From Diphasiastrum complanatum (lineage: Eukaryota; Streptophyta; Lycopodiopsida; Lycopodiales; Lycopodiaceae), in NCBI GenBank assembly GCA_029204225.1, contig CM055097.1, forward strand, positions 65,046,540-65,110,539: a stretch of DNA of 64,000 bases. Direction: 5' to 3'. Shown here piece after piece: positions 52,720 through 64,000 of this stretch. The position numbers and the translations under genes were made by a program. Each line of letters begins with the position of its first letter. Position 1 is the stretch's first letter. The notes beneath the pieces are model-generated. The model ran no database searches, was not told the DNA's origin, and saw only the letters and a list, made by a program, of their open reading frames with translations.

Positions 52720-53949
52720 GTATTAGGGCAGAAGGAAGATTAGAACAGTTGGACGGCTACAAACCCTACTCTATAAAGTCTAATTTTGAAGCAAAGGCAT
52801 TGATTCCATCCGTTGGAAGGCTCTGGCACCAAAATATTGAGAATTGAAAAAGCGGCCGCAAAGGTAAACTCCATGCAAGTTATGCTACAAAAAATACTTG
52901 AAGAACCAGAAAGAGTTAGCGGAAATGCTATGGTAGCAGCTGAACTTATGCCAAAGTGAAAGAGAAGTTGAGATTCCATCAAAGATTAGGAAGATGCCAA
53001 AAATCAAGGATTTGAAGCCGCCTAAATACATAGGTGCCATTGCAATGCAAAACACAGATGTCGTTGAGAATTGGATTCAAAAGTCGGAAAAGGCATTTCA
53101 GATGTGCGGCATTGATGATAATGATCAGAAGATCGCCAAGGCTACCCATCATTTGCAAGAAACTGCACAATGTTGGTGGAGAAAAGTGGAAAAGGACAAT
53201 TTGTTACATGCCACCTGGGAATCCTTCAAACATATGTTGATAGAAAATTGGGTTCCTCTAGATGAGAAGAACCAAGTTATGCAAGCTTGGACTTGTCTCA
53301 TGCAAGGAAATGCATCCGAGCAAGAGTACATGGACAAGCACAAGAAAAACCTGATGTGTATACCAAAAGAGGTTCCGATGTGTTTACAGGTATTCCACTT
53401 TGTGGAGGCCTTGCTTGGCAGGCTCCAAACCTCCTCAGGGTATGAGGATGTAAAAAAAGCCAAGGAGCTTGAAACGCCCATTGCAAGAGGATTTTAGACT
53501 TGCGGTAAGAGAAGCTTAAGAAGTGAAAGGGTCAATCTGGGCAAGAGCAAGTTCAAGGTGCCAAAAAGAGTAAAGGTACGACCACCTAGAAACGCATAGG
53601 TCGGTATGGGACGTTCAATGTCCAAGGGAGGCAGTCCTTTTGATGCTATCACTGCAAGATTTGGAGCAAAAAAAAGAAAATCTCTTGTACCAGTACATAG
53701 CCAAAATGGCTAATGGAAAGGGTGCAAAAGTGTGGGTATGCCTCTAACCATTCAAAGCTATACTGAGGAATCTAGGAAACCCTCCATTGCTTGGGATACT
53801 CATGTGTGTGAGTTTCAGTACGATGGTAGGATCCATTCCTTGTGTGGAGAGCCTAATATACCCCCAAGACCTTTGATCACGGCAAAACAATTGCATACGG
53901 TTCATTGTAAGTGTATGTATGTTTGTCTCTTGTTGGATATGTCAATTCC
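52720..53949 (+). pseudogene. Ty3-type gag fragment, split by a later insertion
   Basis: ATG at 52994 opens a 167-codon frame with the retrotransposon gag core: MPKIKDLKPPKYIGAI, VENWIQKSEKAFQMCGI, LQETAQCWWRKVEKDN, WVPLDEKNQVMQAW and MDKHKKNLMCIPKEVP. Gag-like residues continue upstream in broken frames. Downstream (53732-53949) a frame with TEESRKPSIAWDTHVCEF and LITAKQLHTVH continues across the insertion of the chromovirus into ..CENDVCQEQTNY after 60173. It is a decayed element; the downstream part is not assigned to a known pol domain. Confidence 0.65.
53945..53949 (+). repeat. Target-site duplication of the chromovirus (left copy)
   Basis: ATTCC before the LTR, repeated at 60173-60177 after it. 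Confidence 0.95.
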
Positions 53950-54307
53950 TGTAATAGATCCTAATACCACAGTAGGGCAAACACTAACTGATCCACCCAA
54001 CCTTGCCTACTCCCTGATATAGAGTAAGCCCCTCCTAGCCCAGTGTGAGGACTGGTAGCATGCAACTGCCAAGTGTCGGCCATGTGGCACTGACGTGGCC
54101 GACTGCACGTCGGGACCCAACTGGGGGCCCTATCCTGCTGACAGGGTCCCTAGGCTGTGTTAGGCCCGCCATGGCTATGGACCGTGCTGGGGCACACTAC
54201 TCACACTGTCTTGCCCTGTTGGTCATGTACGCTGGACACGACCCTGACTGTGGTATCTGACCTATCTGTGTTCTCTAGGGTTCGGCACTGGTTACGAGCT
54301 CGTAACA
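53950..54307 (-). repeat. 3' LTR of the chromovirus
   Basis: 358 bp, TGTAATAGATCC..GCTCGTAACA in plus reading. Short open frames inside are LTR sequence only. Confidence 0.95.
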
Positions 54308-54318
54308 CTCCCTCCCCC

Positions 54319-57300
54319 TTAAGAACCGTCTTGGTCCTCTAAGACAAAGTCTGGAAAAATCTTGCGAAGGACGCTGCCTCTTTCCCAAGTGGCATTCTCA
54401 ACAGGCTGATCATTCCACTTAACCAGATATTCTCGGTATAGAGTATGACGAGTCTGCGTCTCTCTACTATCAAGAATCTCCTCTGGTTCATGTGGAGGTT
54501 GTTGAGGATCCAATGGGAGAACTAGAACACTGTCCCCTACCAGATTATCTGATCTGGTTAAGGCTTTTCGTAACTGACTTACATGAAAAACTGGAAAAAC
54601 CTTACTGCTGTGTGGGAGTTCTAGTTCATAGGTGACCTCGCCTAGTCTCCTACTGATGGTAAAGGGACCACAATACCTTGGAGACAACTTAGCACACACT
54701 CCTGATTTGAGGGTTTTAGAGTCAACTGGGACTCTCAAGTAGACTCTCTCACCAGTGGAGAACTGCACATCCCGTCTGTGTGGATCTGCATAATGCCTGG
54801 CTCGATCCTGGGATTGTCTAATGCTACGCTTAGCATGTTCTATCATCTGGTTTAGGTCTTCTAAAAAGTTTCTGGCTGCTTCAACTTTTTCTTGTTTAAA
54901 CCCTACAGCTGTGGGTGAGCGTGGCTGAAAACCGTACATCAGCATAAATGGGCTGTATCCCGTAGCTGAATGTTTGGTACTGTTGTAAGCAAACTCTAAT
55001 ATCGAGAGATACTCCTCCCAATTAGTCTGCCTCTTGCTGACGTATGCACAAAGCATATCCTCCAGCACTTGATTTACCCTTTCTGTTTGACCGTCCGTCT
55101 GTGGATGGTCGGTGGTACTCATATTAAGTTTAGTATGGAGATGATGGAATACTGCCTTCCAAAAATTTCCAGTAAACTTACTGTCCCGGTCGCTGACTAT
55201 GCCGGAAGGTAGACCGTACAGTTTAAATAGCCCGTCTACAAACAACCTCGCTAACTCTGGAGCTCTAACGGTTGTTTTGGTCGGAATAAAATGAGCCATT
55301 TTGGTCAGACGGTCAACTGTGACCCATATAGCGTCATTACCCTTTTGGGTTTTAGGCAGGCCTACTATAAAATCCATGGAGATACTCTCCCATTTACCAG
55401 CTGGTATTTCTAAGGGATGCAACAACCCTCCTGCCTTTAAACGCTCTGCTTTATTTACTTGACATTTCTGGCAACTGGTTACATACTGGTGGACGTCCTT
55501 TTTCATACTGGGCCAGAAAAATTGCCTACGAAGAAGCTCATAGGTCTTCTGTATGCCTGGGTGTCCCGCGCTAGGATTGTCATGACATTCATATAGGACC
55601 TGCTGCCTATAATCCTCTGAATTGGGGACACATACTCTATCTCTATAGAGCAAGTACTCATCCTGAATGGAATATTGTTTCCATTTGAATCCTTGAGTCA
55701 ACTGACCCTCAACCACTGGGGTTTGCTTGGGTAATACAGGCTCAGAATCCTCAACGTCATCTGACGACGTATACTCGGACTCATCATCATCCTCAACGGA
55801 AGCTGCCGTGTTCTTGGATGAACTGGCACCAGCCCCGGGAACTGATCCGGAGTCTGTAACTGTCTGTTCTGGACTGAGTTCCAGATAATAGAGAAGAATG
55901 CATCATGCTGGCATTTTCCTCTCAAGGACTCGAGTAACTCATTACGAATCTGAGTAAAACTCAGCTCGTTTATCATAGGCATTCTGCTAAGGGCATCTGC
56001 TACTGTATTGAATTTTCCACGCCTATATCTGATAGACATGTCAAACTCTTGCATCAACTCTGCCCAACGAGCTTTCCGACCTCTAAGCTCAGGTTGATTG
56101 CAAAGGTATCTGAGACTCTCATGGTCTGTCAGGACCTCAAAGTTGGCACCATACAAATAATGCCTCCAAGTCTTAAGGGCATGGACTATAGAAAAGAGTT
56201 CCTTTTCATAGGCACTATACCTAGTCTGTGCTGGCTCGAGTTTTTTACTCTCGAACGCAACTGGTCGTCCACCCTGAGTTAGCACAGCACCTACTGCAAA
56301 GTCGCTAGCATCTGTTTCGACCACAAATGGCTGATTGGGGTCGACGACCTTTAAAACTGGTGCTGTAGCTAAGGCTGTTTTGAGAGCATCAAAGCTCTCC
56401 TGTTGTGCAGACTCCCAATGAACTCCTTTCCCTTCCCCTTAAGGAGATTTGTCATAGGGACTGCTATCTGAGCATATTCCTTGACAAATCGTCTGTAATA
56501 TCCCGCCAGACCAAGAAAGATTTGAAGTTCCAAAATATTCTGAGGTCTCAGCCAACTGAGTATGGCTTTAACCTTATTTGGGTCCATCTTAATCCCATCT
56601 GAAGAGATAATGTGACCCAAATATGCTACTTCTTCAACGAAGAATTCACACTTGGATTGTTTAGCATAAAGCTTATGCTTTCTGAGCAGTCGAAACACCT
56701 TTCTGAGGTGTTTTAGATGCTCCTTCCTCGTTTTGCTGTAGACGAGGATGTCATCTAAAAATACGACTACAAACTTACCCAAGTATGGTCTGAGGACACT
56801 GTTCATCAAGGTCATAAAGGTAGCTGGAGCATTTGTGAGCCCAAATGGCATCACCTTAAACTCATAATGACCGTGACGAGTCCTAAAAGCTGTTTTCGAG
56901 ACATCTTCCGATTTTATACGGACCTGATGATATCCCGATCTGAGGTCTATTTTGCTGAAAAACTTAGCCCCGTCGAGTTGATCAAACAACTCGTCTGCTC
57001 GAGGCATAGGGTATTTATTCTTAATTGTGACTTTATTGAGGGCTCTGTAATCTACGCAAAGACGCATAGACCCCTCTTTCTTTTTCACCAATAGGACTGG
57101 TGAGGCCCATGGTGAACTACTGGTCTGAATTTGGCCTTTCCCAAGATAGTCTGTTAACTGCCTAGTTATTTCTTCATCCTCTGTTCGGCTGACCCGATAC
57201 GGAGGTTTAGAAACAGGTGCTGTACCTGGTACTAGGTTTATTACATGATCTACCTCTCTGCTAGGTGGTAAACCATGTGGCAAATCTTCAGGAAAAACAT

Positions 57301-59104
57301 CTTTAAATTTAGACAATAAAGTTTCTAATTTACTGATTTTCTGCTGAATAGAACTGGAAATAGAAACTTCAGGAATAAACTGAAAGTCACATAAGAATAC
57401 CTGATGGTCTTCGTCTCCGATTAGCTGACAGAGCTCTGAACTGCAGACCATAGGGCTGTTGGGAACATCATGCTCCCCATGCAACTGGATCTCTCGGCCT
57501 TTATACTGAAAGCTGAGGGTGTTCTCCTGATAGTTTCTGTGGAGGGAAGGTCCTAAACTGTAGAGCCAATCTCTCCCGAGAACAATGTCTGTTCGATCCA
57601 GGTGCATTATCTGAAAGTTTATTTGATCTTGGTACCCCTGAATACCAAGATTTAACTTACTTACCATAGTTTCCCATATTTTTTTATCTTCACCCTTAGC
57701 TAATGAAACTATGTACCTATGCTGACTAGGTACTTCTGGTAGTTTAAGCTTTTTAACCAGGGTGTGGTTGATGAAATTATGGGTTGCCCCATCATCAACC
57801 ATGACTCTTACTGACTGGTTACCAACTTTCCCATGCATACGTACTAGGTCATGCGGCCCAAAGCTGAAGGGTCTCGCTAGCATTGCAGAGGTCAGCTGGC
57901 AACAGTGTTCATGATCTTCATGATACACTTTGATCTCGGAAGCTGCCGAGTCACTGGGGAAACATACAGTCTGAACAAGATGAACTTGTTTTTTATCTTT
58001 CTTATCTTTTTTAGTGAAAGGCCCCTTGGGACACTGTCTGACTGTGTGTCCCTTGCCCATACACACAAAGCACAAACGTTCTTGTTTGGCTTTCTCAAAA
58101 TCATCTGGTTTTAAGGGCTGTATGTGTGAAGGGCGTTTCTGAGGAGCTTCACCTTTAAATTTATCTTCTTTCTTTCTTTTTAAAAATTTCTTTTTAAATT
58201 GAAAGTCTTTCTGAGGAAGCTGCTCAGAAAGTGGTTGCTGTCTCGCTCTCTTCCTACCCACTGAATCATCATAGATTTGAGCATATCTGAGAGCTTGCTC
58301 AAGGGTAGTAGGCGAGTTTCTCTGGACCTCTACTTTATATTCATCTTTGAGGCCACGGACAAATCCCCTGATTTTTTGATAGTCATCCATATTTTTAATC
58401 TTTAAAATTGCTTCTCGATACTGCGAGATATATTGGATGAGGGACTTGTCCATTACTGTTCTTTCCCAGGCTTCCCAGGCTCTATCAAGTTCATTCTCTG
58501 GTAGAAATTCTCTTAGGAAAGCTTCTTCAAAAGCTTTCCATGACCGGGGAGTCTGCCCAGTCTCCTGGAGATTTAACCACCACTTATAGGCCATAGGCCC
58601 TAAAGAAAGACTGGCCTCAATTGCTTGCAAATGGTCAGGGGTCTGTTTAAGAGCATGAATGTTCTTCCATTTGCTGAGGAAGGTTTGTAGAATATCTGCA
58701 TTTCTATCCTTCTCTTCCCCATTAAAAGTAGGAGGCTTTAAATCTTTAAAAACACTGGGGTGAGACCGTAAAGTCTCACCCGAAACTGATGGAAGTGGAG
58801 AAGGGGATAACTGAGAAGTGGAGGGAAGGCTTCCTTTCGCGGAGCTCAAAATCAAGTTTTTGAGTTCAGCGAACGAGTCGTCCACACTGGACTTGAAATT
58901 GGCTAATGCCAGCTTCAGTTCATCCACTTCTGTTACCAATTGGAGGAACTGCTCCTTGGTAACCAGTTCGTCGAGTTCTTCGGCGAACTGTTCCTGTTCT
59001 TCTACTTCCATGGGTTCCTTCCCTTTTCTATAAGCCAAGGCTTCTGTTTCAAGTTCGTCGAAGCCTCTCTCCGGGGGTTGATCAGGTCCCTGAGGAGTGG
59101 TCAT
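54319..59104 (-). pseudogene. Chromovirus gag-pol polyprotein (three frame pieces)
   Basis: ATG at 59104 ([15 protein letters not shown]). Coiled-coil N-terminus, gag core ([29 protein letters not shown]), zinc knuckle [14 protein letters not shown], protease [14 protein letters not shown] (Asp-Asp-Gly instead of the usual D-S/T-G) and DIVLGRDWL, then RT ([37 protein letters not shown]). A one-base loss near 56421 shifts the frame; RNase H follows (ETDASDFAVGAVLTQ, YEKELFSIVHAL, VLTDHESLRYL). A second shift near 55.87-55.91 kb precedes an acidic linker. Integrase has the HHCC region (HPGIQKTYELL, CQKCQVNK) and catalytic blocks (MDFIVGLP, IVSDRDSKF, HPQTDGQTERVNQVLED). The chromodomain is EYLVKWNDQPVENATWE. 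The protein is otherwise intact, so the shifts may be real or sequencing errors. Confidence 0.92.
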
Positions 59105-59800
59105 CTTCGGAACTGAAAGAGAGCTACCTTAACTTCTGAAGGAAAAAAAGTCTAAAAGACTAATTTACAACTGTACAAGGAGGGAAAGAAAACTTAGCTC
59201 TTTCTGAGAACTGTACTTCCAAAGAAAGAATCAAGAAAAGCCCTTTCAGCTCTTCCTCCACTGCTTTCAGATCTGCTGTCCGGAAAAATCAGAGATCAAG
59301 GTACCAAGAAAAAGAAACAAACTTCTGATCGTCTTGGTACCTTCCCTCGCTGTCTGAGGTGTATACTTTTTGCTCCAAAATTCCCGTTTTAGGACCCAAA
59401 ACAGTTGCAAACTTGTGGTTCCTGCCAAAGACCTTCAGCGCTGGACCCGCACCCACGATTCTGTCTCAGATCCGCTCCAAATTCCAGAAAATTTCACTCC
59501 AAATTCGAAGTTTCCACCCAATTTGGCAGCGCTGGACCTGCTCCACGTTTTCTATATAAAATGTGCTCAAAAATCCACAACTGATACATAAAAATCAAGG
59601 GTAAATCCCTGATTTTTCAGCGCTGAGCTTCTACAAGGGATTGTGCCTCAAACAACTGTAAATTCCCAGCAAATTTCAAGGATTTGAAAGCTGTTCCTAC
59701 AGCGATTTTCCTCCTCAATTCTTTCCTGAGAATCTGAGAAATCTTTCCTATCTTCTGATAGCTTTCTCTACTGCTGTCCTGAACTCCCTAGGATGGAGAT

Positions 59801-59813
59801 GGCTCTGATACCA
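59801..59813 (-). promoter_or_regulatory. Primer-binding site, tRNA-iMet
   Basis: TGGTATCAGAGCC on the minus strand, one base from the LTR end, fully matching the common plant primer site. Confidence 0.95.
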
Positions 59814-59814
59814 G

Positions 59815-60172
59815 TGTAATAGATCCTAATACCACAGTAGGGCAAACACTAACTGATCCACCCAACCTTGCCTACTCCCTGATATAGAGTAAGCCCCTCC
59901 TAGCCCAGTGTGAGGACTGGTAGCATGCAACTGCCAAGTGTCGGCCATGTGGCACTGACGTGGCCGACTGCACGTCGGGACCCAACTGGGGGCCCTATCC
60001 TGCTGACAAGGTCCCTAGGCTGTGTTAGGCCCGCCATGGCTATGGACCGTGCTGGGGCACACTACTCACACTGTCTTGCCCTGTTGGTCATGTACGCTGG
60101 ACACGACCCTGACTGTGGTATCTGACCTATCTGTGTTCTCTAGGGTTCGGCACTGGTTACGAGCTCGTAACA
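59815..60172 (-). repeat. 5' LTR of the chromovirus
   Basis: 358 bp, one visible difference from the 3' LTR. It contains the promoter of the element by analogy; no TATA box is obvious by eye. Confidence 0.95.
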
Positions 60173-60177
60173 ATTCC

Positions 60178-60450
60178 TACTTGTGAGAATGATGTGTGCC
60201 AAGAACAAACTAACTATCATGCCCACGACTAGTCTCGGGTAGCATGTTCACGCTAGGGATCAGTCAGTAGACCAACACCCCATAAGTTAATTTGAATCTT
60301 GTTATCTGAAAAGATCATAATGCCAATGGGCAGAGCTTTCTGAGATTTGATTGGCATGTTAAAAGTGATGAAAATCCAGAAGTTTCACACGTGTGGAATG
60401 CCAATTCCAATTGTGAATGATCTTTATTAAGCTTTGTGTTTAGCACATAG
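60178..60450. other. Continuation of the split gag-type element, then unassigned
   Basis: The first 60 bp continue the frame interrupted at 53949. The rest may already belong to the copia LTR, whose outer boundary I cannot fix. Confidence 0.45.
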
Positions 60451-61138
60451 CCTGATTCTAGATTGAGTATCAAAATCTAGTTCAAGAATTTATGACTAAA
60501 CCACAATCTAGCATGCTAGTAATCAAAGAATAGTAACTTTCATAAAGAATGATGAAAGTACAAAGAAATTAATGCATTAGCATAGCCTCCTCCACGAGTT
60601 AGAGAGAGAGTGCAAAATTCAAGCATACAAGGTTAAAGATCCAAATTGACAAGAAGTAGCTTCAATGCTTGGTTCATCATCAAAAATTGTGAGAGAACTC
60701 TCATACATTTATGGTGGATGGAATAGCTCGAGGTAGAGCTAGCACTCGTCTACTTTGTTCCACATCTAAAAGTGCAAACTAACAAACTAGTGACATATGT
60801 CAGTTTACATGCATATCTATCTACCTACTTTTACCATGTGGCAATTTCTAAACTAGAATTGTCCAAAGCACTATGCATGTGTCCATTACACTTTGTGCAT
60901 GCTTTGCATGTCACTTTGGAACACTTACAACTTTTGCATGTGATATGACTCGTGTTTCTACAAGCCTATAATAAACTTCTATATGCGTGTTGTACTTGAC
61001 CAACTAGATTTCATATAACCATGTAGCTCGAGTTTCTTCTAGGCCAAATTTGGCATTTTCAATATGGAACATTACATACATGTAGAAAAAACTTTTTCAT
61101 AGCCAAAAGCCAAGATAGATGATTTTCAATTTTCAACA
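60451..61138 (-). repeat. 3' LTR of the copia element (outer end uncertain)
   Basis: About 100 bp from 60457 (TAGATTGAGTATCAAAATC onward) match 63900-64000 with three or four differences, as expected for paired LTRs. The inner end is set at 61138 because the purine tract AGGAAGAG (minus strand, 61139-61147) directly precedes TGTTGAAAATTG. The outer boundary lies between 60180 and 60450. Confidence 0.65.
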
Positions 61139-61156
61139 CTCTTCCTGAAAATTAAT

Positions 61157-63192
61157 CTATGTTGACATAAACATGGATCTCGGAATTAATCCAAGATTGG
61201 CTCTATGCTTGATGAAAGAATTCTTGCTCAAAGGTTTGGTAAGCAAATCTGCAATACATGATGATGTGTTGATGTGCTCCAAATAGATTTCCCCTCCAAT
61301 GAGTTTCTCTCTCACGAAGTCATGTGCAACTTCGATGTGCTTGCTCCTTGCATGGAATATTGGGTTGTTGGCAAGGACTTGTGCTGAAATATAATCACAC
61401 ATGATCAATGGTATATCATCTTCTTTGATAGTCTTTAGCCCCAAAAGCAACCTCTTGATCCAAAGTACTTCCTTTGTTGTAGTAGTAAGTGCTTTGTACT
61501 CAGCTTCAAAAGATGAAAGAGATATGGTATCTTGCTTTTTGGAAAGCCAAGATATTAAATTTCCTCCAAGATAAATCACATAAGCACTTGTAGACTTCCG
61601 ATCCATTCTACCACTTGCAAAATCCGAGTCAGAGTATCCAACCATAGAAAGGTCTTCACTCTTGTATAATAAGCCATAATCATAGGATGAAGATATGTAC
61701 CTAAGTACCCTTTTGGCCATTTTCCAATGATGAACTGTACGATTTTGCATAGCTTGGCTTAACTTATGAACACTAAAACTGATAAGCCAAATTAAGGAGC
61801 CTATAAGCCTCCTAAAAAGTGTGATGTCCATGAAGGTTCTTTCAGCACCTTTATTAGGATCTTTCACATTTTGCTCTATTAGTATCAATACTCTCACGAT
61901 CTAACATATTAAATTTCTTTAACATTGAAAGAGCATACTTAGATTGACAAATAAAAGCTTTATCATTATGCATGTCAATCTCTAAGCCTAAAATGTAATG
62001 AAGTTTTCCAAGATCTTGCATCTTGAATTCTCCTCCAAGTGCAACTTTGGTTTCTTCAACTAAATTGATACTACTTCCACTTATGATAATATCATCAACA
62101 TAAATGAGTAAAATGACAATATCACTAGCATAAAACTTGATATACAAGGAAGGATCATAATCACTAAGAATGAATCCTAGATCCTTCATAAGGTACAAGT
62201 AAATCAAAAGATTTCTTAGAACAACACATATGTGATGAAGCCCCACTGTCGATGTACCATGCTCCATCCTTCTTGAAAGGTGTTGAAGAAAAACTTGAGA
62301 CCACGAGAGATCCCTCACCATCACTTGCTATATAGTCTTCTTCTTTTTCATTAGAGAGATTTGCTTGTTTGAGTTGATTTTTTTTTTTTAAGCAATTAGA
62401 GGCATAGTGCCCCTTCTTGCCACAAAAGAAACACTTTACTTTCTTCTTCTTGGTCTTCGAAGTAGAAGGATGAGTTGTGTCATCTTCTCCTCCATCTTGA
62501 TCTTTGTCCTTTGCTTTGTCTTTGTTGAAGGCTTGAGAATAATAACTCCCTTTATGCTTGTCCTTGACAAAGAGAGCTTTGTCACTTCCAATATGCTCGA
62601 GTTTGTTCATCCTTGAAAGTTTGTAACTTTGCCTTGCTTCTTCAGATATAAGAATTCCTTGAAGAGTCTCCAAATTGGTCAATTCTTCCTTTATGGCAAA
62701 GGATTGAACAAGATTATCGTAGTCTTCTTTTAAGCCTTAAATTAAGAATGACTTGTACTAGCTCATCTTGGTTGATTGTGACACCAACACAAGCAAGCTC
62801 TCTATGAAGATCTTTTACTCTTAGAACATAATTTGATGCACTCTCCTCACTTCTTTGAAAACTTTGAAAAATCTGATTTCTAAGAGTGAGAATTCTAGAA
62901 GTATTCTTAGCTTCATAGATTGACTTAAGTGCATCACAAGCTTCTTTAGCAGTGGTACAAGAACCTATCTCTTAGAATTTCATTAGATACATTCATCTTA
63001 ATGAAATGTAAAGCCATTGTAGCTCTCTTCTTAAATTTTGGTATTTCAAGTTGAGCCTGAGGCTCCTCCTCAAGTACTATATCCATTACATCTTGGAGTA
63101 TAAGAATAGACTCCATCCTAACCTTCCAGATTGAATAATTGGAGGTACTTAGTCTTTCACTTGCCTAAGAGATATCCTCCTACTGAAGCCAT
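61157..63192 (-). pseudogene. Ty1/copia polyprotein with integrase deleted
   Basis: Minus strand from ATG 63192 (MASVGGYLL). The gag of the UBN2 type is in broken frames (ATMALHFIKMNVSNEIL, KEACDALKSIYEAKN, DELVQVILN, NLVQSFAIKEEL). It is followed by the zinc knuckle CFFCGKKGHYASNC and protease AWYIDSGASSHMCC (62.25k). Within about 30 bp the sequence jumps to the middle of RT: LGFILSDYDPSLYIKF, LLIYVDDIIISG, LGKLHYILGLEI. After a frame change comes RNase H (GYSDSDFASGRMDRKSTSAY, LSSFEAEYKALT, KHIEVAHDFVREK) to the stop at 61157. Integrase and the first half of RT are missing, so it cannot transpose on its own. Confidence 0.88.
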
Positions 63193-63889
63193 TACTATAG
63201 GAATTTTCAAAAAAGGTGTACTACCAAATCCTATGTGAAATCTTGCAACTGAATTTGAGATAGGTCTCAAATATTCCACCAATACAAAGCAAACTAGATC
63301 AACCTGTCAACTTGAATTGGAGTATAGACAAATTTTGGTTCTTTTTTCTTTGACACGTGTGAACTGTTCAAAGACAACACAATTGATTCAAAAAATAATC
63401 AAATTGATTGAAGCAATGTAATAACTGACTCAAAACTTTGTCTAGATCTCAAGTTTGTTGGATTGATATAAAAATGTATTGGATTTTGAACCTGACAAGC
63501 AAAACTTGAATCAAATCAAAAAATGATCACTCGGATTTTGGAACTCTCTCTATCCTTCTTTATGAGCTTATAACTCAAGATAGACACATCAGATTGATTT
63601 GAGAACAATTGCAATGGAAAATATACCTCACTAGTTTTCCATCAAGCTATAACATCAATATCTTTGGACCTATAATAAAGGAAATAAAGAGGTCTGAAAT
63701 ATACTGATTTTCACACGTGCGGAATTCCAAAAATTCCGTACAATTCCAGTTTTGGTCTGAAAAACTTGATCCTAACCTCTTTGATCCAAACACTATTCTA
63801 GAAAAGGTTGAGAAAAGTGAAAAATAACTTCCTTGCTTGAATAGCACTCAAAATTTCTTACATAGACAATGATAATGGCATGCAAAGCT
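63193..63889. other. 5' leader / LTR region of the copia element
   Basis: Non-coding. TTTTCACACGTGCGGAATTCC near 63711 is mirrored by TTTCACACGTGTGGAATGCC near 60384, so the LTR pair probably includes these parts. No convincing primer site was found. Confidence 0.45.
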
Positions 63890-64000
63890 TAATTTGGCTC
63901 TAGATTGAGTATCAAGATCTAGTTCAAGAATTGATGACTAAACCACAATCTAGCATGCTAGTAATCAAAGAATAGTAACTTTCATAAAGAATGATGAAAG
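63890..64000 (-). repeat. 5' LTR of the copia element (runs off window)
   Basis: Matches the stretch starting at about 60450 and continues beyond the right edge. Confidence 0.65.

Larger units (their letters stand above)
53950..60172 (-). mobile_element. Ty3 chromovirus, full length, recent
   Basis: Two 358-bp LTRs (53950-54307, 59815-60172) with TG..CA ends and one visible mismatch (CAGGG against CAAGG near 60007), flanked by ATTCC. On the minus strand the primer site TGGTATCAGAGCC adjoins the 5' LTR (59801-59813), and a purine tract AAGGGGGAGGGAG adjoins the 3' LTR (54308-54320). It carries gag, protease, RT, RNase H, integrase and chromodomain in order. Two single-base frameshifts are visible in pol. 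The near-identical LTRs imply insertion very recently in evolutionary terms. It landed inside an older gag-bearing element. Confidence 0.95.

Overview
The window looks like a repeat-rich nuclear stretch from a land plant with a large genome. The evidence is U2-type introns (GT..AG), (GA)n, (GT)n and (TA)n microsatellites, and dense nested plant-type transposable elements: hAT with BED finger, DUF659 and hATC; chromovirus Ty3; Ty1/copia with a UBN2 gag; and L1-like LINEs. The one host gene I can reconstruct encodes a MET16/CysH-type PAPS/APS reductase without Fe-S cysteines in the exons seen. In land plants I know this form mainly from bryophytes and lycophytes (APR-B), so a non-seed plant such as a fern, lycophyte or moss is my best guess. 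That is inference, not proof.

Layout. 1-7.3 kb: copia and LINE fragments, an LTR remnant, an unannotated stretch, then a deleted hAT element (4617-6155) and a small hAT MITE (6195-6670). 7.3-25.3 kb: a hAT cluster. Element A (7274-9.7k) is cut by element B (9722-15.97k). Six or so short GGACGCG-type elements in (TA)n tracts follow (15.97-17.55k). Element C (19020-25272) has an 11-bp TIR and a perfect 8-bp target duplication, and carries two LTR insertions. 25.4-26.3 kb: a broken SURP-domain gene copy. 27.1-28.6 kb: more hAT, including a BED-only remnant. 28.7-32.3 kb: a minus-strand LINE with ORF1 and EN-RT ORF2. 32.3-33.5 kb: LINE pieces on the plus strand. 33629-39602: a complete LTR retrotransposon with gag and protease and a terminal chromodomain, but no recognisable reverse transcriptase, RNase H or integrase.

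39.9-52.4 kb: six clear exons (plus one doubtful) of the PAPS-reductase-like gene on the minus strand, with introns holding LINE and other debris. 48.8-49.9 kb: an unrecognised coiled-coil reading frame inside the largest intron. 52.7-53.9 kb: a gag-type retroelement fragment split by a young Ty3 chromovirus (53950-60172; LTRs with one visible mismatch, TSD ATTCC). 60.3-64 kb: a copia element with gag, protease, partial RT and RNase H but no integrase.

Themes. (1) Several hAT families carry arrays of a family-specific short palindromic word near their ends, and the best-preserved transposases end in basic or AT-hook tails, while many copies sit in (TA)n. (2) Premature stops in decayed frames are nearly all TAG or TGA, as expected from deamination at CHG and CG sites. 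(3) One LTR family has AGTTA..TAACT ends instead of TG..CA. (4) A rearranged chromovirus LTR records a template switch at the primer-binding site before integration. No rRNA, tRNA or CRISPR was seen. All boundaries and exons come from reading the sequence by eye.
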